Translations under genes and position numbers: made by a program
Shown: one piece after another, positions 1 through 7,077 of the stretch
Layout of the letters: each line of letters begins with the position of its first letter
How positions within the stretch are numbered: position 1 is the first letter of the stretch
Assembly (NCBI GenBank): GCA_009700405.1
Contig: WLMD01000023.1
Coordinates: 1 to 17,210, forward strand
Source: Actinomycetota bacterium
GTDB lineage: Bacteria > Actinomycetota > Actinomycetes > Nanopelagicales > Nanopelagicaceae
DNA length: 17,210 bases
Direction: 5' to 3'
The notes under the pieces: generated by a model
Database searches by the model: none
Told to the model about the DNA's origin: nothing
Seen by the model: the letters and a program-made list of their open reading frames with translations, nothing else

Positions 1-116
1 CCCTGTTTGATCTCAAAAGAAACATCACTCACTGCATGGTTGGCGTGCTTAACGTTCTTAGTCTTGAAGTGGAAAGTTTTATTCAGGTGTGAAACCTGCA
101 ATATGTTCTCTGTCAT
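1..116 (-). CDS. dppF: Dpp/Opp-type ABC transporter ATP-binding protein (second ATPase), N-terminal fragment
   Basis: This is the first 38 codons of a protein that runs off the left edge. The reading begins MTENILQVSHLNKTFHF and ends at a segment like VSDVSFEIKQG, the usual beta-strand before the Walker A loop in OppF/DppF ATPases; the Walker A itself lies outside the window. The ATG overlaps the stop of the preceding ATPase by one base (TAATG), so the two are translationally coupled. In the family this subunit pairs with the first ATPase to power import. Calling it the second ATPase (F type) rests on gene order and this short N-terminus. It is the last visible gene of the minus-strand transporter operon. 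Confidence 0.8.
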   Translation of the reverse strand, partial: MTENILQVSHLNKTFHFKTKNVKHANHAVSDVSFEIKQ

Positions 117-1093
117 TATTTCTCCGTCGTTTCTACGGCCCAACAAGCTACAGAGTGAAGATCCTTGGCAATTCTTAACATCGGTCTGACTTCACATGCC
201 TCAAACTTCTTTGGGCAACGTGGGGCGTAGATGCACCCTTCTGGACGATTTCGCAGATCAGGAAACTCGCCTGCGATTGTCTCCAACAAACTATCTCGGT
301 CTGCAATATCTGGCAGCGACTTGATAAGAGCTTGAGTGTAAGGATGCTGAGGCTTACGAAGAACCTCGGAAACTATTCCTGACTCCACGACCTCACCAGC
401 GTATAAAACTGTCACGCGTGAACAACTATTTGCGATAACACCCAAATCGTGGCTGATAAGCAAAACTGCGGTTCCGTGATCCTTGGCCAATTTTGCAATC
501 AGATTCAAGATCTCAGCTTGTACTGTTACATCGAGTGCGGTTGTTGGCTCATCTGCAATCAAGAGCGTTGGGTTGGCCGCCATTGCCATCGCAATGACAA
601 CACGTTGTCTCATTCCCCCGCTGAGCTGGAATGGATATTGATTCTCTACTACCTCTGGCTTAGAGATTAAAACCTCTTCTAGCGCAGTGCGAACCTTTGC
701 AAGGGCTTCAGTCTTGGTTAACTCGCTATGGCGGCGAATGACGTGGAAGAGTTGCTTACCGATTGTCATCGTCGGATTAAGCGCTGTCATCGGCTCTTGG
801 AAAACGAAACCAATCCTTTTACCGCGTAGCTTGGCAACTTCAGTTTCAGATGAAGCCAATATATCAATGCCATTGAAAACGATACTTCCGGATGAGAATT
901 TAGTAATTTGCGTGGGTAGCAACTTTGAAATCGCTAACGCCGTTACAGATTTACCTGAGCCAGATTCTCCAACAAGCCCGACAATCTCTCCAGGACCAAT
1001 GTGAAGCTCAACATTTTTTAGAATGCTGGCCGAAGCGCCTTGGGTATCAAATGAGAGTGAGAGATTCTTAATCTCAAGCACGAGTTCGCTCAT
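116..1093 (-). CDS. dppD: Dpp/Opp-type ABC transporter ATP-binding protein (first ATPase)
   Basis: Cytoplasmic ATPase of about 325 residues that drives import of a peptide or Opp-type oligosaccharide substrate. All nucleotide-binding elements are visible: Walker A GESGSGKS (42-49), Q-loop Gln99, signature LSGGMRQ (157-163), Walker B LLIADE (177-182) and the switch His215. The C-terminal oligo_HPY extension (HPYTQAL near 250) carries four cysteines, C287, C293, C300 and C317, in the CxxxxPRC arrangement associated with a [4Fe-4S] cluster in DppD-type ATPases. Two starts are possible: GTG at 1096 or ATG at 1093. I prefer the ATG, which overlaps the permease stop as TGATG and has AGGTG just upstream. 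It sits between the second permease and the second ATPase with one-base overlaps on both sides. Confidence 0.93.
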   Translation of the reverse strand: MSELVLEIKNLSLSFDTQGASASILKNVELHIGPGEIVGLVGESGSGKSVTALAISKLLPTQITKFSSGSIVFNGIDILASSETEVAKLRGKRIGFVFQEPMTALNPTMTIGKQLFHVIRRHSELTKTEALAKVRTALEEVLISKPEVVENQYPFQLSGGMRQRVVIAMAMAANPTLLIADEPTTALDVTVQAEILNLIAKLAKDHGTAVLLISHDLGVIANSCSRVTVLYAGEVVESGIVSEVLRKPQHPYTQALIKSLPDIADRDSLLETIAGEFPDLRNRPEGCIYAPRCPKKFEACEVRPMLRIAKDLHSVACWAVETTEK

Positions 1094-1920
1094 CACTCAC
1101 CTGCCTTGGGGTCAAGCAGATCTCGGATTCCGTCACCGATAATGTTAAAGACAATTACGGCAATAAAGATTGCAGCACCGGTAAATGTTGGATACCACCA
1201 TTGATCTAATAGGTAATTCCACCCAGTGCTAATCATTGCGCCCCACTCAGGTGTGGGCGGCTGCGCCCCCAAGCCCAAGAAGCCCAACGTGGCAATCAAC
1301 AAAATGGCATCGCCAATATCCAATGAAATCTGAACAATGATTGGTGTTAATAGATTTGGAACAATGTGGCGGCGAACAATCCACGGTGAGCTGACTCCAA
1401 AAGTCTTGGCAGCTTTGACGAATAAGGTGTGCGAAACTGACAGTGCCTGCGTTCTAGCCAATCGCGTATAAATTGGTAACTTTACAATCGCAATTGCCAG
1501 CGCCGCGTTAACAATGCTGGGTCCAAGAGCTGCAGATAGAGCAAGGGCTAAGACAAGTGTTGGGAAAGCAAGAAGCACATCAGTGCTGCGCATAATCACT
1601 TGATCTATCCAGCGACCAATGAATCCCGAGAAAGAGCCAATGAATGTGCCCACTAAGGCGGAAAGCAATATCGCAAAGAGAGCAATACCGACAGAGACTC
1701 TCGTGCCTGCAATGATGCGACTGAAAATATCGCGCCCTAGTTCATCGGTTCCAAAATAATGCAAATGGCCAGGGGGTAGAAGACGATCTTCGGGTTTGGC
1801 ATCAATTGGAGAATACGGAGTGAGAAGCGGTGAGAAGATTCCCACGAAGGCAATCACGCAGAGAGAAAAGAATGCGCCTCGAGTAAATGGGTTTCTGATG
1901 AGTTGGCGAATCGCTTTCAT
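1093..1920 (-). CDS. dppC: Dpp/Opp-type ABC transporter permease (DppC-like)
   Basis: Inner-membrane permease of 275 residues, the usual length for DppC/OppC. A short cytoplasmic N-terminus precedes the first membrane helix (about 17-34). The family hallmark GTDELGRDIFSRIIAGTR follows the first periplasmic segment (about 57-74). Further hydrophobic segments follow, and the ATPase-contacting EAA loop is visible as AKTFGVSSPWIVRRHIVPN near 170-190. It should form a heterodimer with the DppB-like permease. The ATG at 1920 is preceded by AGGAAG and AGGAAA motifs, the first lying in the end of dppB. The gap from the dppB stop is four bases and the 3' end overlaps the ATPase start by one base, so it is part of a tight operon. 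Confidence 0.93.
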   Translation of the reverse strand: MKAIRQLIRNPFTRGAFFSLCVIAFVGIFSPLLTPYSPIDAKPEDRLLPPGHLHYFGTDELGRDIFSRIIAGTRVSVGIALFAILLSALVGTFIGSFSGFIGRWIDQVIMRSTDVLLAFPTLVLALALSAALGPSIVNAALAIAIVKLPIYTRLARTQALSVSHTLFVKAAKTFGVSSPWIVRRHIVPNLLTPIIVQISLDIGDAILLIATLGFLGLGAQPPTPEWGAMISTGWNYLLDQWWYPTFTGAAIFIAVIVFNIIGDGIRDLLDPKAGE

Positions 1921-1924
1921 TTTC

Positions 1925-2929
1925 CTACTTCCTCGTCTGTGGGTCGAGGGAGTAAACCAATAGATCTACCAGCAGATTGATAATCACATAGGCAAGGGCG
2001 ATGACTACCGTGAATCCCATGATTGCAGGGAAATCACGCCCGAGGATTGAATCAGTTACATACTTGCCCATTCCTGGCCAATCAAAAACTGTTTCCGTTA
2101 CAACGGCACCACCCAGTAGTGACCCAAAGGAAAGTCCAATAATTGTTATTGAAGGAATGAGAGCATTTCGAAGCGCATATCTGACTACTAAGAATCTATG
2201 ACTTAACCCGTTTGCCCGTCCGGTGAGGTAATAATCTTGCGAGAGAGCATCGAGCATGCTGGATCGCACTTGACGCACGATGAAGGCCAATTGCACATAA
2301 CCCAGAGCCAGAGATGGCATAACAAGATGCTTCAAAACATTAATGAATGTCTCTTTATCTCCGCCAAATAGAGCATCGATGAAATAGAAACCCGTGATTG
2401 TCTCTGGGGAGCTTAATTCGATATCTAACCGGCCAGAGGCAGGTAGCCATCCCAGTTTGGCGTAGAAAATCAAGATCATTACTAATCCGCCCCAGAAGAG
2501 AGGGATTGAAACGCCGCCGACAGCAAAGAGGCGAATGACATAATCTGAAAAAGTGTTCTTCTTTACTGCAGCAATAACTCCAAGGGGAATTCCAATTCCA
2601 ATCGCAAGCAGGAAGGCCACTGTTACTAGTTCTAGCGTTGCTGGAAAGAAAGCCAAAATCTCTTGCGTAATGGGCTGTTGGCTACGGATTGAAGTTCCGA
2701 GATTTCCATGAAAAAGATTAGATAAGTATTTAATATATTGAACTGGTAGTGGCTTATCCAAGCCAAACTGAGTTCTTATCGAGTTTAAGGTCTCTTGGCT
2801 TGGGTGTGGTCCTGCAAGCGCTGCAGTAGGGTCCCCAGGCAACACATGTGCCATCAAAAAAGTAATGATGCTTACTCCGAAGAGCACAATAACAAGCATC
2901 GCTAGGCGAGCACGAATTAGTCGTAACAC
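1925..2929 (-). CDS. dppB: Dpp/Opp-type ABC transporter permease (DppB-like)
   Basis: Inner-membrane permease of about 334 residues, typical of DppB/OppB. It shows the N-terminal helix, the HVLPGDPT segment, the periplasmic region containing FGLDKPLPVQYIKYL and LGTSIRSQQPI, and an EAA loop (TGRANGLSHRFLVVRYALRN) that docks on the ATPase. The C-terminus ends SLDPQTRK, as is common in this family. TTG at 2932 is also in frame, but the Shine-Dalgarno AGGAAGG (2936-2942, minus) lies six bases from GTG at 2929 and only three from the TTG, so I chose GTG 2929. It is separated from the upstream binding-protein gene by an intrinsic terminator, so expression probably depends on partial read-through or a promoter I cannot identify. 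Confidence 0.92.
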   Translation of the reverse strand: MLRLIRARLAMLVIVLFGVSIITFLMAHVLPGDPTAALAGPHPSQETLNSIRTQFGLDKPLPVQYIKYLSNLFHGNLGTSIRSQQPITQEILAFFPATLELVTVAFLLAIGIGIPLGVIAAVKKNTFSDYVIRLFAVGGVSIPLFWGGLVMILIFYAKLGWLPASGRLDIELSSPETITGFYFIDALFGGDKETFINVLKHLVMPSLALGYVQLAFIVRQVRSSMLDALSQDYYLTGRANGLSHRFLVVRYALRNALIPSITIIGLSFGSLLGGAVVTETVFDWPGMGKYVTDSILGRDFPAIMGFTVVIALAYVIINLLVDLLVYSLDPQTRK

Positions 2930-2969
2930 CAAATGCCTTCCTAGTTTATTGAACTCTCTGACCTGGCAG

Positions 2970-3020
2970 AAAAATCACTTCGGCCCTACCAATCCTAGGA
3001 TTATAGGGCCGAAGTGACTT
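2970..3020 (-). terminator. Intrinsic terminator between the binding protein and permease genes
   Basis: A perfect 14-bp inverted repeat (TCACTTCGGCCCTA at 2975-2988 and its complement at 3004-3017) encloses a 15-base loop. Read on the minus strand the stem is followed directly by five T residues (2974-2970), the layout of a Rho-independent terminator. The loop contains a perfect 12-base palindrome, AATCCTAGGATT (2991-3002), which can extend or rearrange the fold. The stem starts about 18 bases after the binding-protein stop and lies upstream of the permease ribosome-binding site, so it should stop most transcripts after the binding-protein gene. Confidence 0.88.
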
Positions 3021-3037
3021 CACAAAACAACTACAAA

Positions 3038-4612
3038 CTATGCCTTATACATAGTTTCTAGGTTGTAGATCTGCTCAATCATTGGATTGTAAACAAAGCC
3101 CTTCACATCGGTACGAAGTGCCAGACGATAGTTCATCTGATACAAGTAACCATATGCGGCTTCTTCTACAACAATCTTCTGAGCTTGGATATAAAGCGCT
3201 GTGCGCTTCTTTTGGTCAGTGATACTTGCCGCGCTGCGGATTAACTTATCGACAGCAGGGTTTGAGTAGAACGAGCGGTTTCCGGCAAGTCCAAAGTTTC
3301 CGGAATCAAACCAGAAATTCATGAACATTGAAGGATCTGCGTAGTCAGGACTCCAAGTACCAAGACATAGGTCGAAGGTTCCGGCATCAATCAACTGACG
3401 AGCAGTTGCATACTCTGTCAGTTTCAAGTTAACAGTGATGCCAGCCTTGGCCAAGTTAGCTTGAATCAATTGTGCTTCTGTAGCCCACCAGCTCTTACGA
3501 GCCGAATACACAAGATCCAGACTTAAGTTAGAAACTCCGGCTTGAGCAAGGAGCGCCTTAGCCTTTGTGACGTTAGTTGTGTATTGGAATCCCTTTGGAT
3601 CTTGTCCCCACATGCCATCAGGAATTGGACCATTCATTTGCGTCGCATTTCCAGCTTGTGTGGCAGCCATAATTCCTTCGTAGTCAAGAGCGTAGCTAAT
3701 TGCCTGACGAACAAGCTTGTTCTTCAGTGCAACATTGCCCTTGCCACTGTTGATGTACATGATGTCAACTGTAAGGCTTGGCTTATTAATGACGGTGTTT
3801 CCATCTTCTTTAGCAACGGCAGCATATTGATCTGAAGTGATTCCTTCAGCAATATCGATCTCGCCCTTACCTAATTGCAAACGCTGTGATGAAGCATCGC
3901 CAACAATCTTGAAGAGTACTGTCTCAAGAACTGGCTTCTTTCCGCCATAGAACTTGTTCTGTTCTAACTTAAGGTATTGACCTTTCTTCCACTCAGTCAG
4001 TACGTACGCACCAGAACCTGCAGTGTGATCGGCCAAGTATGCCTGTCCGTTGTCGCCGCTAACCGCTTTAGAAGCAGTTGTTGGGTTAACGATTCCACCG
4101 TAGTTACCAGCAAGTGTGTAGAGGAACTGTGGTGATACCTGATTTAGTACAAAGACCACAGTCTTAAGGCCGTTTGCTCTAACCGATGCGATTGATGTGA
4201 AGTTATCGGCTGGGCCTTTAGCAACCTTGAGCATGCGCTCAAAGGTGTACTGCACGGCTTTCGCGGTAACAGCTGTTCCGTCTGAGAACTTTTGGCCAGA
4301 TTTAATTGTGAATGTGTAGGTCAAGTGATCTCGGGAGATTCTCCATGCCGAGGCCAAACCTGGGACAACATCAGTGCTTGCGCCGTTATATTCAACTAAG
4401 CGTTGGTAGCAAGGATATGTAATCTTCCATTGCGCGTTATCCATTGTTGCTGCAGGATCTAGGAAATCAAGATCTGCAGACATTCCAACAACAAGGGTTG
4501 TTTTGCTTATTGCTGCATTTGCAGGACCAGAAGCAATCATGCCAAGGGCAAGAGCTCCCACCACTGCAAATACCGAAACTGCTGAAAAGCGCATGCGTGA
4601 CCGTTGTGTCAT
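3038..4612 (-). CDS. Family-5 extracellular solute-binding protein of the Dpp/Opp-type transporter
   Basis: Secreted binding protein (SBP_bac_5, PF00496) of about 524 residues that captures substrate and delivers it to the adjacent permeases. From the ATG at 4612 it has a textbook signal peptide: a basic n-region (MTQRSRMRF), a hydrophobic core, and a likely cleavage after ANA near residue 33. The mature part shows family features such as DLDFLDPAATMDN, FTIKSGQKFSDGTAV, AVQYTFERML and LGTWSPDYADPSMFMNFWF. There is no lipobox cysteine, so it may be held by other means or be free. An in-frame ATG at 4660 would add 16 residues ahead of the signal peptide and is less likely. Family-5 proteins bind peptides but also oligosaccharides and other solutes, so the substrate is not settled; the kinase upstream argues for an amino-sugar compound. 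Confidence 0.93.
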   Translation of the reverse strand: MTQRSRMRFSAVSVFAVVGALALGMIASGPANAAISKTTLVVGMSADLDFLDPAATMDNAQWKITYPCYQRLVEYNGASTDVVPGLASAWRISRDHLTYTFTIKSGQKFSDGTAVTAKAVQYTFERMLKVAKGPADNFTSIASVRANGLKTVVFVLNQVSPQFLYTLAGNYGGIVNPTTASKAVSGDNGQAYLADHTAGSGAYVLTEWKKGQYLKLEQNKFYGGKKPVLETVLFKIVGDASSQRLQLGKGEIDIAEGITSDQYAAVAKEDGNTVINKPSLTVDIMYINSGKGNVALKNKLVRQAISYALDYEGIMAATQAGNATQMNGPIPDGMWGQDPKGFQYTTNVTKAKALLAQAGVSNLSLDLVYSARKSWWATEAQLIQANLAKAGITVNLKLTEYATARQLIDAGTFDLCLGTWSPDYADPSMFMNFWFDSGNFGLAGNRSFYSNPAVDKLIRSAASITDQKKRTALYIQAQKIVVEEAAYGYLYQMNYRLALRTDVKGFVYNPMIEQIYNLETMYKA

Positions 4613-4622
4613 TTTATTCCAT

Positions 4623-4642
4623 TCTTTATTGGTCTTTATTGG
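4623..4642 (-). repeat. Perfect tandem 10-bp repeat in the leader of the binding-protein gene
   Basis: The plus-strand unit TCTTTATTGG occurs twice in direct succession (4623-4632 and 4633-4642). On the coding strand this is CCAATAAAGA twice, ending about 10 bases before the preferred ATG at 4612. Its role is unknown; an operator, an A-rich translation enhancer or chance duplication are all possible. If translation began at 4660 the repeat would be coding, which I consider less likely. Confidence 0.6.
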
Positions 4643-4687
4643 GCACTTGAGTGTGGTCATGGTGCCTTTAGAGCAGAGTCAAGTCAA

Positions 4688-4700
4688 GGGCGAATTGCCC
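4688..4700. other. Short palindrome after the kinase gene
   Basis: GGGCGAATTGCCC is a near-perfect palindrome (GGGC/GCCC arms with a partly self-complementary centre), starting two bases beyond the kinase stop on the minus strand. It has no following T-run, so it is not a convincing terminator. It could be a small operator or an mRNA processing hairpin within the operon. Confidence 0.35.
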
Positions 4701-4702
4701 AT

Positions 4703-5638
4703 TCAATGAGGTGATTTTATATAAGTATGAATAACGGGCGCAAAGACGCCGGGAATTGGAAGATCAAGCAATTCCAGAACGCCATCTAATGGAGTGGCTG
4801 AGCTTTCTGAAATATAAAGTTTTGTTACCTTAGCTAATTCGAGAACCTTGGTATGCAATATTCCTCCACGAGGAAAAGCGCCTCCACCAATTACTACTTC
4901 GAAATCTTCATTTCCACCACAGAGTCTCTTTGCCGCAAGTGCCACCTGCATTAATTCATCAACGGCCTTATCGACAATCGAGATTGCGACTTCATCCCCT
5001 GCTTCTGCAATCTCTATAACTTCTTTAGCAAAAGTTGCGATGCTATGAACAGGGCGCGGAAAATTATGTACACGATCTGCTAAATAATCTGGATCAGTAT
5101 CAAAGAATTCACATGCGCGTTTGAGTAAAGCAGCGCTTCCTCCTCGTCCATCTTTTTCGCGCAGGGCACTGTTAAGGCCTAAACGGCCAATCCAATAAGC
5201 GCCACCTTCATCGCCAATCAAGTAACCATCTCCGCTTAATTCATGGACCGTTGTTCGCGAATTTCCAACTGCAAGTGCAGCAATTCCTGTACCCATGATG
5301 ATGACAACGCCGTCACCACGAATTGCTGCTTGGGATGCACTAATAGCATCTGAACAGAGCCAGAGTTCGGTGAGATTGAATGTCGCAAAGAGCGCATCTT
5401 TAAGCGCTTCACGTTCGGCATCGCTTGCAGGTTGAGCCGCAGATGCCAGTACTAATTTATCTATCTTCTGGGTGGGATCAATATCCTGCAGTAACTGCTT
5501 TACTGCGTATGTACTAAATGAATCCTCCCCAGGGGTAAAGCCAGGGTGAGCAGTCGTAGTCAAAGTCCCATCGCTGGCAATGCGGGCGATTCGAAAGCCC
5601 GAGCCACCTTGATCAACTGCAACGCGGATGCTTGGCAT
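4703..5638 (-). CDS. BadF/BadG/BcrA/BcrD-family kinase, probable N-acetylglucosamine or glucosamine kinase
   Basis: Predicted cytoplasmic sugar kinase of 311 residues with the ASKHA (actin/hexokinase) fold, phosphorylating an amino sugar with ATP. Visible motifs are the first phosphate loop DQGGSGF (9-15), an Asp in the LCSDA segment (Asp97) as candidate catalytic base, the second phosphate loop IIMGTGIAA (113-121), GDEGGAYWIG (142-151) typical of GlcNAc kinases of this superfamily, and a late GGGAFPRGG adenosine loop. The start is the ATG at 5638, which sits six bases from a TAGAAT hexamer with no Shine-Dalgarno, suggesting a leaderless message. The gene is first in the minus-strand transporter operon and divergent from the SIS protein, so the kinase and transporter probably handle the same compound. 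The exact sugar (GlcNAc, GlcN, MurNAc) cannot be read from sequence. Confidence 0.87.
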   Translation of the reverse strand: MPSIRVAVDQGGSGFRIARIASDGTLTTTAHPGFTPGEDSFSTYAVKQLLQDIDPTQKIDKLVLASAAQPASDAEREALKDALFATFNLTELWLCSDAISASQAAIRGDGVVIIMGTGIAALAVGNSRTTVHELSGDGYLIGDEGGAYWIGRLGLNSALREKDGRGGSAALLKRACEFFDTDPDYLADRVHNFPRPVHSIATFAKEVIEIAEAGDEVAISIVDKAVDELMQVALAAKRLCGGNEDFEVVIGGGAFPRGGILHTKVLELAKVTKLYISESSATPLDGVLELLDLPIPGVFAPVIHTYIKSPH

Positions 5639-5650
5639 ACATGAATTCTA
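5639..5650 (-). promoter_or_regulatory. Leaderless promoter -10 element of the kinase operon
   Basis: On the minus strand TAGAAT (5650 down to 5645) is followed by six bases and then the ATG at 5638. This spacing places the transcription start at the A of the start codon. No Shine-Dalgarno and no clear -35 element were found. Confidence 0.65.
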
Positions 5651-5677
5651 ACTAGGAAATACACAATTGCGTAGCGG

Positions 5678-5689
5678 TAGCATTGCCAC
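5678..5689 (+). promoter_or_regulatory. Leaderless promoter -10 element of the SIS gene
   Basis: TAGCAT (5678-5683) is followed by TGCCAC and the ATG at 5690. The spacing matches the divergent kinase promoter, and the whole bidirectional control region is only 51 bases. No Shine-Dalgarno precedes this ATG. Confidence 0.6.
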
Positions 5690-6445
5690 ATGTCCATGAG
5701 CCCTAACAACCCGCTCGACCAATTCACCAAACAGGTAAGTGACCTCTTGGCTGCCCAGGCTCATTCGCAAAGAGATTCCATTGACGCGGCAGCATCCCAT
5801 TTCGCCGATGCGATCTGCGCCGACAAACTCATTCATACTTTTGGCACTGGGCACTCACATATCTTGGCTGAGGAAATCTTCTATCGTGCTGGTGGATTAG
5901 CAAATGTTTCTGTCGTCGTTGATGATGAATTGATGCTGCACAAGGCAGTTGTATCTGCCACCAATAAGGAGCGCGAATCAGCGACTGTCTCCAACCTCCT
6001 TGCATCACATCCCATGGTTTCGGGCGATTGCTTGCTTGTTATTTCTAATTCAGGTGGCAATGGCGCAACTTTAGAATTGGCAAAGAAAGCCAAAGAGCTG
6101 GGCGTTAAAGTTATTGCGCTAACAAGTGTCAATCACGCCAGCAGTGCGAAGGCCCGCAGTCCGCAAGGAGTACGGCTACACGAAATTGCAGATGTTGTTC
6201 TAGATAATGGTGGCGTACCTGGAGATGCGTGCATTTCCTTTGATGGATTAGCCACTCCCGTTGCTGCGACTTCCACAATCATCGGTGCATTTCTATTACA
6301 GAGCGTTGTTGTAGAAACTGTGGCTCGAGTCTTAGCTTCGGGAAGAAAACCAGAACTTTTTCTTAGTGCGAATCTTGATGGCGGAGATGCGCACAATAAG
6401 GCGCTCTTTGCAAAGTATGTAAAACAGATTCCGATACTGAATTAA
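5690..6445 (+). CDS. SIS-domain phosphosugar protein (UPF0309-like)
   Basis: Cytoplasmic protein of 251 residues with a single SIS (sugar isomerase) domain, resembling the UPF0309 family. Seen in sequence: the first SIS strand-loop HTFGTGHSHILAEEIFYRAGG (around 49-69), and the phosphosugar-binding loop LLVISNSGGNGATLELAKKA (115-134) followed by GVKVIALTS. The C-terminal part has GVPGDACISFDG and VVVETVARVLASGRKPELFLS, which I associate with UPF0309 proteins. SIS domains bind phosphosugars as isomerases, deaminases, etherases or sensors; the reaction here is unknown. Divergent placement from the amino-sugar kinase suggests it acts on the kinase product. ATG at 5696 is an alternative start two codons later. 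Its stop overlaps the convergent GNAT stop within TTAA. Confidence 0.85.
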   Translation: MSMSPNNPLDQFTKQVSDLLAAQAHSQRDSIDAAASHFADAICADKLIHTFGTGHSHILAEEIFYRAGGLANVSVVVDDELMLHKAVVSATNKERESATVSNLLASHPMVSGDCLLVISNSGGNGATLELAKKAKELGVKVIALTSVNHASSAKARSPQGVRLHEIADVVLDNGGVPGDACISFDGLATPVAATSTIIGAFLLQSVVVETVARVLASGRKPELFLSANLDGGDAHNKALFAKYVKQIPILN

Positions 6446-7062
6446 AGCTTGCGAGTCATCAGCCATTCATCGGTTGATTTATGAGCAATAACGAATCCTA
6501 GTTTTTCATAGAAACCAATAGCGTTATCATTTATCGGATTCACGTGTAAGTGCACGCCAGGTGAATTAGCTTCGGTCAGTTGTTTGAGCAAATACATGAT
6601 TAAAGGCTTACCAAACCCCTTTCTTTGCGACTTAGTGACAAGGTCGATGTGAAGTTGGCTCGGGAATTCATCGGTAATCGCTTTCGGAGTCCGGGGTGGA
6701 TTCTGCATATGTGCAAATAAACTCTTCTCTTCATCAGTGAAATTCTCGATGCCAACGTTGAGGTATTTTGAGCGCAGAGCTGGCCACCACTGCACTTCTT
6801 CTCGCTCTTCAAAGGCTGCTGTATCTAGCGTTGCTAATAAGTAGCCGGTGATTTCACCATCAACGATGGTGAAGGAATAATTGGGCTCAAAAGTTAAATA
6901 TGGGCCGACATATATTTCACCAAGCATTCGCGGCATTCGAAATAAATGAGAAGCATCTGACCCGATAATTCCCGTCTGAACGCAGACTCTGTACAAATCG
7001 GCGCGATCGCTCTCAATTGACTGGCGCAAGTAGGCGCCGTTTGGGAAATCTATGAGATGCAC
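6442..7062 (-). CDS. GNAT-family acetyltransferase resembling the O-GlcNAcase acetyltransferase-like domain
   Basis: Protein of 206 residues with a C-terminal GNAT fold. The acetyl-CoA pyrophosphate loop is QRKGFGKP (146-153), preceded by the strand SQLHIDLVT and followed by HLHVNPINDNAIGFYEKLGF (171-190), the classic GNAT end. The N-terminal half, with VCVQTGIIGSDASHLF, EIYVGPYLTFEP and ITGYLLATLDTAAFE, resembles bacterial proteins related to the C-terminal pseudo-acetyltransferase domain of human O-GlcNAcase; this is a memory-based family judgement. The Q/RxxGxG loop is intact, so it may bind acetyl-CoA. The acetyl acceptor is unknown. The start is GTG at 7062, six bases from a TAAAGT hexamer, with no Shine-Dalgarno. 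It converges on the SIS gene with a four-base overlap and is divergent from the sugar importer. Confidence 0.85.
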   Translation of the reverse strand: MHLIDFPNGAYLRQSIESDRADLYRVCVQTGIIGSDASHLFRMPRMLGEIYVGPYLTFEPNYSFTIVDGEITGYLLATLDTAAFEEREEVQWWPALRSKYLNVGIENFTDEEKSLFAHMQNPPRTPKAITDEFPSQLHIDLVTKSQRKGFGKPLIMYLLKQLTEANSPGVHLHVNPINDNAIGFYEKLGFVIAHKSTDEWLMTRKL

Positions 7063-7074
7063 GAGAGCACTTTA
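7063..7074 (-). promoter_or_regulatory. Leaderless promoter -10 element of the GNAT gene
   Basis: On the minus strand TAAAGT (7074 down to 7069) is followed by GCTCTC and the GTG start at 7062. The spacing is identical to that of the kinase and SIS genes. No Shine-Dalgarno is present at a usable distance. Confidence 0.55.
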
Positions 7075-7077
7075 CCC

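Noticed and set aside
687..1004. Plus-strand open frame of 105 codons within the first ATPase gene
   Set aside because: It is antisense to the Walker and signature motifs of a clear ATPase and has no own start signals.
3542..3835. Plus-strand open frame within the family-5 binding protein gene
   Set aside because: Antisense shadow of a well-supported gene, with no recognisable domain or ribosome-binding site.
4659..4687. TTGACT on the minus strand as a promoter for the binding-protein gene
   Set aside because: No -10-like hexamer occurs at 16-18 bases from either overlapping TTGACT.
4688..4700. Palindrome GGGCGAATTGCCC as an intrinsic terminator after the kinase
   Set aside because: The stem is short and no T-run follows on the minus strand.
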